A stretch of 64,000 bases of DNA from Terrirubrum flagellatum (GCF_022059845.1 NZ_CP091851.1:3844001-3908000), one strand, 5' to 3'; counted from the first letter of the stretch, positions 35,690 to 44,836 are shown. Notes: a model not told the origin generated them from the letters alone. A program made the numbers and translations.

Positions 35690-35946
35690 TATCCCCTGAG
35701 GCCGGTCGCCGTGGTGCCGGTCGCGAGCACCCGCATGACGCGCCAGTCGAGGACGTCGCCGGTAAAGACCGGCTCGACGGTCTGAAGGCCGCTCGTCCAG
35801 ACCACCGCCAGATTTCCGGCGGCGCCTGTGATCCTGATCTGGCGGGTGACGTAAGGCAAATCCGCGCCGTCCGCGGGCGTGATGGCGAAGCCAACGGCGA
35901 GGGGGGAGGACAGGCCGGGGGAATGGGCTGAGAAGGGATCAGGCAT
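35683..35946 (-). CDS. Spike base protein, GTA Rcc01079-like
   Basis: An 87-residue protein from ATG 35946 with TGGAGCG upstream; the frame extends to 36000 without need. It starts MPDPFSAHSPGLSSPLAVGF, continues with AITPADGADL and GNLAVVW, and ends MRVLATGTTATGLRG. This order (MPDPF, IT/VTP-x-D-x-x-DL, GNL-x-V, R-V-L-A-T-GTTATG) is, from memory, that of the family named after the Rhodobacter capsulatus gene transfer agent head-spike base. No other phage or GTA structural gene is in the window. Confidence 0.72.
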   Translation of the reverse strand: MPDPFSAHSPGLSSPLAVGFAITPADGADLPYVTRQIRITGAAGNLAVVWTSGLQTVEPVFTGDVLDWRVMRVLATGTTATGLRGYC

Positions 35947-35978
35947 TGCAGCGCTCCATATAAGGTAAATAATCCTAC

Positions 35979-35996
35979 CAAGGAATTTGATCCTTG
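35979..35996. promoter_or_regulatory. Inverted repeat upstream of the spike-base-like gene
   Basis: Arms CAAGGA and TCCTTG separated by ATTTGA, 33 bases before the ATG at 35946. Position suits an operator; nothing identifies the regulator. Confidence 0.3.
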
Positions 35997-36255
35997 TCAA
36001 ATGACATGGTGCAAAAGTCGCGCGACGCCGCGAATGGTCACGATGTCTTCATTATAATCCGGAGAATGACTCGGATGATGCCGACGGATGCGTCGCAACG
36101 AGGCGGCTTCCGGCGCGTCTTCTCCGTCAAGACGGCGAACAGGCGCGCGCAGCAGATCAAACCTGGATCGAAATGGAAGCTATCCGTTCGGCTACAGAGT
36201 CTGTGCTCATTCTCGGAGGGCTCGGCGCTCCGAGAGTAAGTACTGATCCTAACGC

Positions 36256-36268
36256 GACTGATTCAGTC
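36256..36268. promoter_or_regulatory. 13-bp perfect inverted repeat upstream of the GH16 gene
   Basis: GACTGA-T-TCAGTC, 52 bases before ATG 36321, within sequence of lowered GC. A regulator site is possible; it was found by eye only. Confidence 0.3.
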
Positions 36269-36320
36269 AATCTCTCCAATATGGGCCCTTGCTGCGCCCG
36301 CACGCGGACAGGAATGATGC

Positions 36321-38339
36321 ATGGCGATTGATCCGAAGAATCTCGCAGGCACTGCGAAGCTGACTTTCTCTGACGAGTTCAACAGCTTCAAGCTGTGGGA
36401 TGGAACGAGCGGGCTCGACACGCGTCCCGCTTTCGCCATGTCAGGCACATGGGCGGACCAGGGCTTCGCATGGTCGGGCGCAAGTGACACCTGGTATGTT
36501 CAGCCGAACAATCTCGGCGCGGCGTCGAATCCCTTTTCGGTGAACAACGGCGTCCTCACCATCACCGCGTCGCGATCGGCGACAACGTTTTCCGATCCCA
36601 AGGGGACCTACGAATACACTTCGGGCGTCATCACCACGGCCCATGAATTCGCGCAGACCTACGGCTATTTCGAAATCCGCGCCAAGACCTCCGACGCGCC
36701 GGGCACATTGCCGGCTTTCTGGCTGTTGCCGGCCGATGGAAGCTGGCCGCCGGAACTCGACGTGATGGAGATTTCGGGGTCGCAGCCGACAACGCTGCTG
36801 AACACGGCGCACAGCGCGAGGAGCGGCGCCTACAAGATCGATTCCTCGCACTTCTTCACCGCCGACACGACGACGATCGCCAATGCATCCGCGGGCTTCC
36901 ACACCTACGGCGTCGATTGGGAAGCAGACAAGATCGCCTGGTATTACGATGGGCAGAAGGTGTTCGAGACGGCGACGCCGTCCGACATGAACAAGCCGAT
37001 GTATCTCGTCGCCAATCTCAATGTCGGCGGCAAGATCGAAGGCCATCCCGACGCCAGCCAGCCTTTCTCGGCGAGCTACCAGATCGACTATATCAGGGCT
37101 TACACCAAGCAGACGAATGTCGCCGCTCCGGTGATCACGTCGAACGGCGGCCTTGCGACGGCGAAAATCAGCCTCTCCGAAAACAACGCCGCCGTGACCA
37201 CTGTTGTCGCGACCGACGCCGACGGCCAGCGCCCGACCTATTCGATCGCCGGCGGCGTCGACGCCGCCCTGTTCGCGATCGACGCGACAAGCGGCAAGCT
37301 CATCTTCAAATCGGCGCCTGACCATGAAGCGCCGCGCGATTCAGGACATGACAATGTCTACAATGTCGTCGTGCGCGCGAGCGACGGCATTCACAACGAT
37401 GATCAGGCGATCGCCGTCTCGGTTCTCGACGTGAACGACAATGCGCCTGTGATCACGTCGAACGGCGGCGGCGCGAAGGCGAAGATCACCGTGTCCGACC
37501 ATGTCGCCAGCGTGACCACGATGGCGGCGAGCGACGCCGACGGCGATCATCCGATCTTCTCGATCTCCGGCGGCCTCGATGCGTCGCTCTTCACGATCGA
37601 TCCGCTGACCGGCGCGCTGAAATTCAAGGCGGCGCCGAACTATGCGACCCCGACGGATTCCGGCGGCGACAATATCTATGACGTGACCGTGCGCGCGAGC
37701 GACGGCGCCCATCACGACGATCAGGCGATCTCGGTCTCGGTTTCGAGCGTCAACAAGGCTCCGATCGCATACGCGAGCGGAACCGAGACGATTTCCCATT
37801 ACGACGCCAAAGGAGGCGCGAAAGGCGCCGAGACGATCGCCAGCGCAGTGCGGACGGACGGCGACAAGACCGTTCAGGAATTCTCCAGCGGCGGACATCT
37901 CAAATCGGCCGACGTGGTGACGGACAAGAACGGCAAGGAGATCGCGGAGCATTACGACAGCGCCTGGAATTTCAGCGGCTCCGACGTCATCACTTTCGGA
38001 ACCAAGATCACCGCCGAGCACTACGACGCGCAATGGAAACTGGCCTCGTCCGACGTGTTCTCGATGCAGAACGGCAAGGCGGTGGAGGAGCATTACGACG
38101 CGTTATGGAATTTCACCGGCGCGGATGTGGGCAGCTTCAAAAACGGCAAGGCCGTCGAAGAGCATTATGACAGCCATTGGCGCCTCACCGGCGCTGATGT
38201 GACCACGCAGAGCGCCGACAAGTCAGTGGTCGAGCACTATGACGCGGCCTGGAAGCTGGCCTCGATCGACGTGACCACGACGCCGCACCACGATGTCGCG
38301 CAGAATCCGATGGCGGACTGGCTGCTCGGGTTGGGCTGA
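36321..38339 (+). CDS. GH16 glucanase with cadherin-like domains and C-terminal HYDxxW repeats
   Basis: A 672-residue protein. The GH16 domain (about 12-262) has the catalytic set E145-L-D147-V-M-E150, with WYYDGQKVFE and MYLVANLNVGG typical of ExsH/ExoK-type endo-beta-glucanases. Two cadherin-like repeats follow (about 269-372 and 376-478), each beginning APVITSNGG and containing VRASDG. Then come five copies of a 23-24-residue unit starting EHYD at 543, 566, 590, 614 and 638, pattern EHYDxxWxLxxxDV. There is no signal peptide and no RTX nonapeptide. By analogy with ExsH and PlyA it should leave through PrsD/PrsE (20655-23814) and cleave the nascent EPS. Neighbour: exoY-like gene 215 bases downstream. 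Confidence 0.9.
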   Translation: MAIDPKNLAGTAKLTFSDEFNSFKLWDGTSGLDTRPAFAMSGTWADQGFAWSGASDTWYVQPNNLGAASNPFSVNNGVLTITASRSATTFSDPKGTYEYTSGVITTAHEFAQTYGYFEIRAKTSDAPGTLPAFWLLPADGSWPPELDVMEISGSQPTTLLNTAHSARSGAYKIDSSHFFTADTTTIANASAGFHTYGVDWEADKIAWYYDGQKVFETATPSDMNKPMYLVANLNVGGKIEGHPDASQPFSASYQIDYIRAYTKQTNVAAPVITSNGGLATAKISLSENNAAVTTVVATDADGQRPTYSIAGGVDAALFAIDATSGKLIFKSAPDHEAPRDSGHDNVYNVVVRASDGIHNDDQAIAVSVLDVNDNAPVITSNGGGAKAKITVSDHVASVTTMAASDADGDHPIFSISGGLDASLFTIDPLTGALKFKAAPNYATPTDSGGDNIYDVTVRASDGAHHDDQAISVSVSSVNKAPIAYASGTETISHYDAKGGAKGAETIASAVRTDGDKTVQEFSSGGHLKSADVVTDKNGKEIAEHYDSAWNFSGSDVITFGTKITAEHYDAQWKLASSDVFSMQNGKAVEEHYDALWNFTGADVGSFKNGKAVEEHYDSHWRLTGADVTTQSADKSVVEHYDAAWKLASIDVTTTPHHDVAQNPMADWLLGLG

Positions 38340-38554
38340 ACGCCCGCCGGACTCGCTCGCCGTCAGTTGCATAGTGAAACCGGCCGCGGGACAAATCGCC
38401 GCGGCCTCCCCTGCCCGGCGCGTGGGAACGGTCTCAAGGCCAAAATCGCCGGCTCAGCATCGATCGGATCCGTTACAATCTTAACGACCCTGTTAACTCC
38501 CCCTTGTTGCTGTGCAGCAGCGCGGCTATTAACGCACAGTTAACTGAGTGGCCT

Positions 38555-39997
38555 ATGCCTGCTGTATCCGACAAAGGGCTGACCGTTGGTCAATGGGCCC
38601 GTCGAGCCTGGGTGAGCTACGACGCCGTCGGAGCCGCGATGTCGGCTGTCGATTTCGTTCTGATCCTCATGGCCGCCGAGATCGGAAGCTGGTTCTATCA
38701 CAGCGTCGTCTCCGATCTTTCGCGTGATCCCTATCAATATGCGGCGATCGGCCTCGTGGCCGCGGCGCTCATCATTCCGCTGTCGCATGTGCGCGGCGTC
38801 TATCAGCCGCCGAAGATCAGGGATTTCACCGGGCAGGTGGTTTCGCTGCTGCTGGTGTGGGGCGGCAGCGTCGCGCTGCTCACGATCTGCGCGTTCGCGC
38901 TCAAGGTCGGCTCCCAGTTCTCGCGTGGCGGCACGCTGACCTTCGCCGCGCTGACGCTCCTGTCGCTCGCCGGCAACCGGCTTTTCTGGAAGCGTTATCT
39001 CGATCGCGGCCTCAGCGCCGGCGCGCTGGCGCCGCGACGCGTTGGCGTGATCACCGACGGTTCGCGCTTCGCAAGGAACGAACTGCCCGACCTGCTGCGC
39101 CGGTGCGGTTTCGAGATCGCCGAGGAGATGCTCCTCGATAATGTCAGCGACGGGCGGCGCGCCGCGGCGCGGCAGGCGGCCGAGCAGGCCGTCGCGCATT
39201 TCCGCGGCGCGCGCATCGACGAGATCATCGTCGCGACCTCATGGCGGCGTATGCCCTTCGTGATGCAGATGGAGCGCGGCCTGCGGGGACTGCCTCTGCC
39301 GGTGCGCTTCGTAATGGAGCCCGCGATCTCCGAGATCGCCAGCCGCCCGAAGCGCAGCATCGGCGATCTCTTGTCGCTCGAGATGCAGGCGGCGCCCATG
39401 AGCGTGCGCGAGCAGATGCTCAAGCGCGGGCTCGACATCGCCATCGCCTCGTTCGCGCTGCTGCTGCTGGCGCCGCTGCTGGTGATCGTCGCCCTGGCGA
39501 TCAAGCTCGACAGCCCGGGACCGGCGCTGTTCCTGCAAATCCGGCGCGGCTTCAACAACCAGCCGTTCCAGATCATCAAGTTCCGCAGCATGTCGGTGAT
39601 GGAGAATGGCGCGACCATCGCCCAGGCGAAGCGGCAGGATCCGCGCGTGACCCGCGTCGGCAAATGGATCCGGCGCACCAGCATCGACGAATTGCCGCAA
39701 CTCTGGAACGTGCTGCGCGGCGAGATGTCGCTGGTCGGTCCCCGCCCGCACGCGGCCGCCCATGACAGCTTCTACGAGCGGGAGCTCGGCGGCTACGCCT
39801 TCCGCCAGCATGTGCTGCCGGGCCTGACCGGCTGGGCGCAGGTCAATGGCAGCCGCGGCGAGACGCCGACCATGGAAAGCATGGCGCGCCGCGTCGAGCT
39901 CGACACCTGGTATGTGAACAACCGCAGCATCTTCCTCGACATCAAGATCCTGTTCCTGACCGTCATCCAGGCCGTCAGCTCCAGGAACGCCTACTGA
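38555..39997 (+). CDS. Undecaprenyl-phosphate sugar phosphotransferase (ExoY/WcaJ type)
   Basis: A 480-residue polyisoprenyl-phosphate hexose-1-phosphate transferase that starts each repeat unit by moving a sugar-1-phosphate from a nucleotide sugar to undecaprenyl phosphate. The N-terminal half has about four spans and a CoA-binding-like domain. The C-terminal catalytic domain has KRGLDIAIASFALLLLAPLL, IKFRSMSV, RRTSIDELPQLWNVLRGEMS, LVGPRPHA and GLTGWAQVNGSRGETPTMES. Start ATG 38555 follows GAGTGG; the frame continues to 38504 without support. The 215 bases upstream show no terminator or promoter that I can defend. Confidence 0.95.
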   Translation: MPAVSDKGLTVGQWARRAWVSYDAVGAAMSAVDFVLILMAAEIGSWFYHSVVSDLSRDPYQYAAIGLVAAALIIPLSHVRGVYQPPKIRDFTGQVVSLLLVWGGSVALLTICAFALKVGSQFSRGGTLTFAALTLLSLAGNRLFWKRYLDRGLSAGALAPRRVGVITDGSRFARNELPDLLRRCGFEIAEEMLLDNVSDGRRAAARQAAEQAVAHFRGARIDEIIVATSWRRMPFVMQMERGLRGLPLPVRFVMEPAISEIASRPKRSIGDLLSLEMQAAPMSVREQMLKRGLDIAIASFALLLLAPLLVIVALAIKLDSPGPALFLQIRRGFNNQPFQIIKFRSMSVMENGATIAQAKRQDPRVTRVGKWIRRTSIDELPQLWNVLRGEMSLVGPRPHAAAHDSFYERELGGYAFRQHVLPGLTGWAQVNGSRGETPTMESMARRVELDTWYVNNRSIFLDIKILFLTVIQAVSSRNAY

Positions 39998-40150
39998 TCC
40001 CGGCCTGATCGCCGGCCGCGCCGCGATGCGCACGCCCGGCCTTTCGGCGTTTCCTCACCAATTGCGATTTGCGCCTGTCGCGCGATCCGCGCATTGAACG
40101 CGCGAGCGTGAAATGCGGCGATTAAATGCGCGCGCTCATGGAAAGGCGTG

Positions 40151-41314
40151 ATGGTCGAGGTTTGCCTGTTCACGAAATCCTGGCGATCCGGCGCGGCCTG
40201 GGTGGCGCAGCAGCTTGCGCAAGGGCTGGCGGAAGCCGGCGCGCACGTGACTTTCATCTCGCCCATGGCGGACCCGGCGACCCGCGAGCCGAAGCATGAG
40301 CGCGTCGTCAGGATCTTCACCCCGCGCGAACTCGTCGACGCCGGCAGCGGCCGCGCCGCGCGGATCGCCGCGACGCTGAAGCGCATCGGCAGAGGCGCCG
40401 CAGCTCTCATCGCGCAGAGGTTAAAGGCGAGAAACTATATCTTCAGCATCCCGGAGCCGCTGCCCTTCACGTTGCCGCTGTTCGCGCTTCTCAGGCTGAC
40501 CGGCGCGCGGATCATCTTCATCGTGCATGACGCCATCCCCAACCACGCCTGGCGGTTCGGCTCTCGCCTCGGAGCCATCGAGCGATGGGGGCATCGGCTT
40601 TCCTATCTCCTCGCCTCAAGGCTCGTGGTGATGACGCCGCAGCTTAAGCAAACGCTCACCAAGACTTTCAGAATCGCGCCTGAAAAGATCGCCGTCATTC
40701 CGCACGGACCCTTCATCCTCAATTCCGTCCCGCCTCTCCCCGGCCGCGGCGCGCTGCTGCAATTCGGCGCGATCCGGCGCAACAAGAGCGTCGCGGACGT
40801 GATCAAGGCGGTGCTGCTGGCGCGCAAGAGCGACCCCCAGCTCTCGCTCGTCATCGCCGGCCAGCCGCACGCCTTCGAGCGCGACTATTGGGACGAATGC
40901 AAAGCGCTGATCGCGCAGGACCCCGATGGCTTCATGCTTAAGATCGGCTTTATTCCCGATGAGGAGCTTCCGGCGCTTCTCGCCGGGATCGACGCTTTCG
41001 TCCTCGCCTATCGCGAATTCGACTCGCAAAGCGGCGTCGGAGTTCTCGCGGCGCTCAATGCGCGGCCGGTGATCGGCACGATGTCCGGCGGCCTCAGCGA
41101 ACTGTTCGCTGAAGGCATGTGCGGCGAACTCATCGCCGAACCCGTCACGCCTCAGGCGATCGCCGATGCGATCCTGTTGTTTCGCCGCCGCCCGGTCGAG
41201 GAGTGGCGGGAGACAAGCGCAGCCGGCGCCGAAAGGATGCGCGCGGCGTCATCATGGACGTCGATCGGCGCCGCCTATCTCGCATTGATAAACAATCAAC
41301 CATCCGCAACGTAA
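40151..41314 (+). CDS. GT4 family glycosyltransferase
   Basis: About 387 residues from ATG 40151 with GGAAAGGCG upstream (GTG 40148 is the alternative). GT-B features: VEVCLFTKSWRSGAAWVAQQLAQGL, FIVHDAIPNHAW, IAVIPHGPF, LLQFGAIRRNKSVADVIKAVLLA, LSLVIAGQPHAF and a late ELPALLAGIDAFVLAYREFDSQSGVGVLAALNARPVIGT. The place of the E-x7-E pair is taken by SQSGVGVLAALNA, as in the 17378 protein. It stands alone, 153 bases after the exoY-like gene, probably in the same unit. Confidence 0.85.
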   Translation: MVEVCLFTKSWRSGAAWVAQQLAQGLAEAGAHVTFISPMADPATREPKHERVVRIFTPRELVDAGSGRAARIAATLKRIGRGAAALIAQRLKARNYIFSIPEPLPFTLPLFALLRLTGARIIFIVHDAIPNHAWRFGSRLGAIERWGHRLSYLLASRLVVMTPQLKQTLTKTFRIAPEKIAVIPHGPFILNSVPPLPGRGALLQFGAIRRNKSVADVIKAVLLARKSDPQLSLVIAGQPHAFERDYWDECKALIAQDPDGFMLKIGFIPDEELPALLAGIDAFVLAYREFDSQSGVGVLAALNARPVIGTMSGGLSELFAEGMCGELIAEPVTPQAIADAILLFRRRPVEEWRETSAAGAERMRAASSWTSIGAAYLALINNQPSAT

Positions 41315-41471
41315 GGCGCGGCTGCGATTCCGATTTCGAGTTAGCCGCGATTCACCGGCTCTAAACGGAAATTTGCAAGGCGTTAAAACGCGCGCGGGAA
41401 AGCAAGTCTCTGACTTAAATTGATACGCACGGCTGTCCGCTATGGCTCTGTCATACGGGTGGGGCCGCAAA

Positions 41472-43385
41472 ATGAATTTTCTCGACGACAAGCTCTATGT
41501 CCAGAATGTCGGACAGTCCTGGAGCTACAACACGACAGATGCTGTCAGCCGCTTCGAAGTGAAAGCCGGCGACTATCTCGCCGGCGACGGCGCGACGAGA
41601 GAGCGATCGGAGATCGCGACCTCGGACAAGTTCGAGTTCGGCAAGACCTATAACATCTCGTTCAGCATGATGATCGAGCCCGGCGCGAAGAACACCGGCG
41701 ACTGGATGACGCTGCTCCAGATTCAATCAACCTTCGACAAGGGTGAGGCGGGCCACAGTCCTGCTTTCGCGCTCGAAATGGTCGGCGAGAAAATGCGCAT
41801 CGTCACGCGCGATTCGAGCGCTGCGATTTCAACGGCCGCCGACATCACCTATACCCAGCAATATACCGACAAGACCAACATCACGCGCGGCGAGTGGTAC
41901 GACTTCAAGATCACGGTGAAGCTTGATCCGTTCGGCGGCGGCTCGCTCGATGTCTGGCGCGACGGCGTTCTGCTCTGCTCCTACAAGGGCGCGCTCGGAT
42001 TCAACGATGTCGTCGGCTCCTATTTCAAGGAAGGCGTGTACCGGGAAGCGTCCGACGAGACATACGCGGTCAATTTCAAGAATATGAACGTGTCGCTCGC
42101 GGGCGCCAACGACTATGCGCCCGTCATCACGTCGGACGGCGGCGGCGCCAAGGCCGCTGTGACCGTCAGCGAGAACACAAGCGCCGTCACGACGGTGCAG
42201 GCGACCGACAAGGACGGCAATGCGCTGACCTATTCCATCGCCGGCGGCGCGGACGCGTCGCTTTTCGCGATCGACGCCTCGACCGGCAAGCTGACCTTCA
42301 AGGCTGCGCCCGATTATGAAGCGCCGCAGGATTCAGGACATGACAATGTCTATGACGTGACGGTGCGCGCGAGCGACGGCGTCCATGTCACGGATCAGGC
42401 GATCGCAATCACTGTCGCCAACGCCAATGACTGCGCGCCCGTGATCACGACGAATGGCGGCGGCGCCAAGGCTGCGGTCTCGATCGCCGAGAACGGCGTG
42501 GCGGTGACCACGGTCCACGCCACCGACGGCGACGGCGATGCGATCGCCTATTCGATCTCGGGCGGCGCGGACGCTTCGCTTTTCGTCATCGACGCCAAGA
42601 CCGGAGCGCTCTCCTTCAAGGCCGCGCCCGACTATGAGGCGCCGAAAGATGTCGGCGGCGACAATATCTACGATGTCATCGTGCGCGCGAGCGACGGCTC
42701 GCATCTCACGGATCAGGCGCTCGCGATCTCTGTCACTGACGTCAAGGAAACGAGCGCACTCGCCGCATCGACATCAGCGCTGTCGACAGCGAGCGCGCTG
42801 TCGGTCTCGACAAGCTCCATGCTTTCGAGCTCGACCGACAAGTACGACGCCAAATGGAAACTCGTCTCGACGGACAAGGATGTGGCCGTCACGCGGCAGG
42901 ACGGAGGCAAAGCCGTCGAGGAGCATTACGGCGCCAATGGCAAGCTGACATCCGCCACGGTCTCGTTCGACCAGAACGGCAAGGATGTGATCGAACATTA
43001 CGACGCCAACTGGAAGCTCGCGAATGTCGACGTCGTCACCTATGGCGCGAAGACGGTGACCGAACATTACGACGCCAACTGGAAGCTGGCCTCGATCGAC
43101 GTCTTTTTCCTGCAGAACGGCAAGGCGGTCGAAGAGCATTACAACGCGCAGTGGAAATTCACCGGCGCGGATGTCGGCACGGTGTCGAACGGCAAGGCCG
43201 TCGAGCAGCACTATGACGCGAACTGGCACGAGACCGGCGACGACGTCTTTTATGTGAAGGGCGACAAATATGTCACCGAGCATTACGACGCCGGCTGGAA
43301 ATTCGCTTCGGCCGAGATGACCAGTCTCGCCCATATGCATGCCGTAGCGGCGCATGATCCGCTGACCGGCTGGCTGGTGGGCTGA
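41472..43385 (+). CDS. Heparin-lyase-I-like protein with cadherin-like domains and HYDxxW repeats
   Basis: A 637-residue protein from ATG 41472 with GGTGGGG upstream; ATG 41442 would add ten residues. The N-terminal 210 residues look like a polysaccharide lyase of the heparin lyase I/PF14099 jelly-roll group: RERSEIATSDKFEFGKTYNI, WMTLLQIQ, PAFALEM, RGEWYDFKITVKLDP and LDVWRDGVLL. Two cadherin-like repeats follow, then a Ser/Ala/Thr linker and six HYD-type units of 23-24 residues, beginning EHYGANG (near 484), then HYDANW, HYDANW, HYNAQW, HYDANW and HYDAGW. It has no signal peptide or RTX motif and ends LTGWLVG, similar to the DWLLGLG end of the GH16 protein. Export by PrsD/PrsE is likely. 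Confidence 0.8.
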   Translation: MNFLDDKLYVQNVGQSWSYNTTDAVSRFEVKAGDYLAGDGATRERSEIATSDKFEFGKTYNISFSMMIEPGAKNTGDWMTLLQIQSTFDKGEAGHSPAFALEMVGEKMRIVTRDSSAAISTAADITYTQQYTDKTNITRGEWYDFKITVKLDPFGGGSLDVWRDGVLLCSYKGALGFNDVVGSYFKEGVYREASDETYAVNFKNMNVSLAGANDYAPVITSDGGGAKAAVTVSENTSAVTTVQATDKDGNALTYSIAGGADASLFAIDASTGKLTFKAAPDYEAPQDSGHDNVYDVTVRASDGVHVTDQAIAITVANANDCAPVITTNGGGAKAAVSIAENGVAVTTVHATDGDGDAIAYSISGGADASLFVIDAKTGALSFKAAPDYEAPKDVGGDNIYDVIVRASDGSHLTDQALAISVTDVKETSALAASTSALSTASALSVSTSSMLSSSTDKYDAKWKLVSTDKDVAVTRQDGGKAVEEHYGANGKLTSATVSFDQNGKDVIEHYDANWKLANVDVVTYGAKTVTEHYDANWKLASIDVFFLQNGKAVEEHYNAQWKFTGADVGTVSNGKAVEQHYDANWHETGDDVFYVKGDKYVTEHYDAGWKFASAEMTSLAHMHAVAAHDPLTGWLVG

Positions 43386-43567
43386 AGAACGCAATCCACG
43401 CGCGAACTGTAGAACCTCTGTTGGGTCTCGACCGCCTGTCGGGCGGCCGAGACGTTCACTGTGAGCAAAATGACAGCGGCCTGAGCTCTTGCAGCGCACA
43501 ATCGAGTTGCGCATAATTCCGGCGCGGTCAGAGATCGCGTCGGGACGGCCTGGATTGTTTCTCGCCT

Positions 43568-44836
43568 ATGCTTTCTTTTTTTAATCGCGGCCGATCCTTC
43601 GGAGAGATTCTGGACGCGAATAAAGGCGCCGGACCCGGATTCGATCTTCTTCGCCTCGGCCTCGCCGTCGCGATCCTTCTCAGCCACACCTCAGGCATTA
43701 CCGGAAACCGGGGATTTCTCTCAGGTCTTCTCGCGTCGCTCTTTCAGTTGCCCGTCGATGTCTCCAATTCGTTCGGCGCCAACGCGCCGGGCGCCGAACT
43801 CTACGCGGTCGACGCGCCGGTGCGCGGGCTTGCGCGCCCCTATTCCCTGTCGCTCGTTCCCATGTTTTTCGCGCTCAGCGGCTTTCTGGTGACGGGCAGC
43901 GCGCTGCGCACGCGCAACGCTTTCAAATTCATCGGCTTGCGCGCTCTGCGAATCGTGCCGGCGCTCTTCGTTGAAGTCGTGCTGTCGGCCTTCATCCTCG
44001 GCGCGGTCTTCACCACCCTGCCGCTGCGCGAGTATTTTTCCGATCCGGGCTTCTTCCGATATTTCGGCAACATCATCGGGCACGTCACTTTCGTCCTGCC
44101 GGGCGTCTTCGAACACACCAGCCAGTCGAAGAACGTAAATTCGAACCTGTGGACGCTTCCTTTCGAATTCGACTGCTACGCAGTCATTTTCGGATTGATC
44201 CTGACAGGGCTTCTCTACAAGCGCGTGCTCTTCACTGTGGCGTTCGCGGTCGCGACTGTTGCGCTTCTCATCGCCAACAGCGTCTGGGGATATCACGCCA
44301 CGCTTGGCACCCTCCCCGGCGTCGCGATGGTCTATTTCTTCTTCAGCGGCGTGCTGTTCTTTCTCTGGCGCTACGAAATCCGATACAATCTGTTGTTCGC
44401 CGGCCTCGCCATCGTCATCTGCTATCCGCTGATGATGTCGAACCGCACGGTCTACATCTATCCGATCTTCCTGACCTACATCACGATGTTCATTGGCCTG
44501 ACGGCCTTCCCGAGGATTCGCTTTCTGCAGAGCGGCGACTATTCCTACGGCATCTATCTCTACGGATATCCGGTCATTCAGGCGATCGTCGCCACCGCGC
44601 CTGCGCTGAAATACAATCTCGCGATCACGGCGCCTCTCGCCGTCGGGATCACCTTCGCGTTCTCGATCGCGTCATGGCATCTGGTCGAGAAGCATTTCCT
44701 CAAACTGAAGGTCTATCTGTCGCCGCGTTCGGCCGAGATTTCCAAGCTTCTTCATCCTGACATCCGCATCGAGCCGTCGGAGGCGTCGCGATCGCCGGAA
44801 GGCGCCCTTCGCGGCGAGCCGGTCAAAAGCGGCTGA
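43568..44836 (+). CDS. Acyltransferase family 3 membrane protein
   Basis: A 422-residue O-acyltransferase, more divergent than the others. It has FDLLRLGLAVAILLSHTSGI with the catalytic-region His near residue 40, a periplasmic insertion, then SLVPMFFALSGFLVTGSAL, IGLRALRIVPALFVEV and SNLWTLPFEFDCYAVIFGLIL (where W-x-L-x-x-E is the active-site region). About ten spans and a soluble C-terminal tail of 40 residues. Preceded by a 182-base gap that holds nothing clear. Ends in a perfect palindrome. Confidence 0.88.
   Translation: MLSFFNRGRSFGEILDANKGAGPGFDLLRLGLAVAILLSHTSGITGNRGFLSGLLASLFQLPVDVSNSFGANAPGAELYAVDAPVRGLARPYSLSLVPMFFALSGFLVTGSALRTRNAFKFIGLRALRIVPALFVEVVLSAFILGAVFTTLPLREYFSDPGFFRYFGNIIGHVTFVLPGVFEHTSQSKNVNSNLWTLPFEFDCYAVIFGLILTGLLYKRVLFTVAFAVATVALLIANSVWGYHATLGTLPGVAMVYFFFSGVLFFLWRYEIRYNLLFAGLAIVICYPLMMSNRTVYIYPIFLTYITMFIGLTAFPRIRFLQSGDYSYGIYLYGYPVIQAIVATAPALKYNLAITAPLAVGITFAFSIASWHLVEKHFLKLKVYLSPRSAEISKLLHPDIRIEPSEASRSPEGALRGEPVKSG

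Larger units (their letters stand above)
35947..36320. other. Divergent region between the spike-like pair and the GH16 gene
   Basis: 374 bases with no credible gene; an 81-residue frame at 35994-36239 has no start support. Two inverted repeats stand out: CAAGGA-6 nt-TCCTTG at 35979-35996, close before the spike-base gene, and GACTGATTCAGTC at 36256-36268, 52 bases before the GH16 start. A TATAAT at 36053-36058 lacks a partner hexamer. Confidence 0.5.

Noticed and set aside
36917-38093. Rearranged or out-of-frame fragments within the GH16 gene
   Set aside because: The alternative frames are shadows; the GH16-cadherin-repeat frame is open from start to stop with intact catalytic residues.
36321-43385. 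RTX calcium-binding nonapeptides as secretion signal
   Set aside because: No GGxGxDxxx tandem motifs occur in either protein; the C-terminal repeats are of the HYDxxW type.
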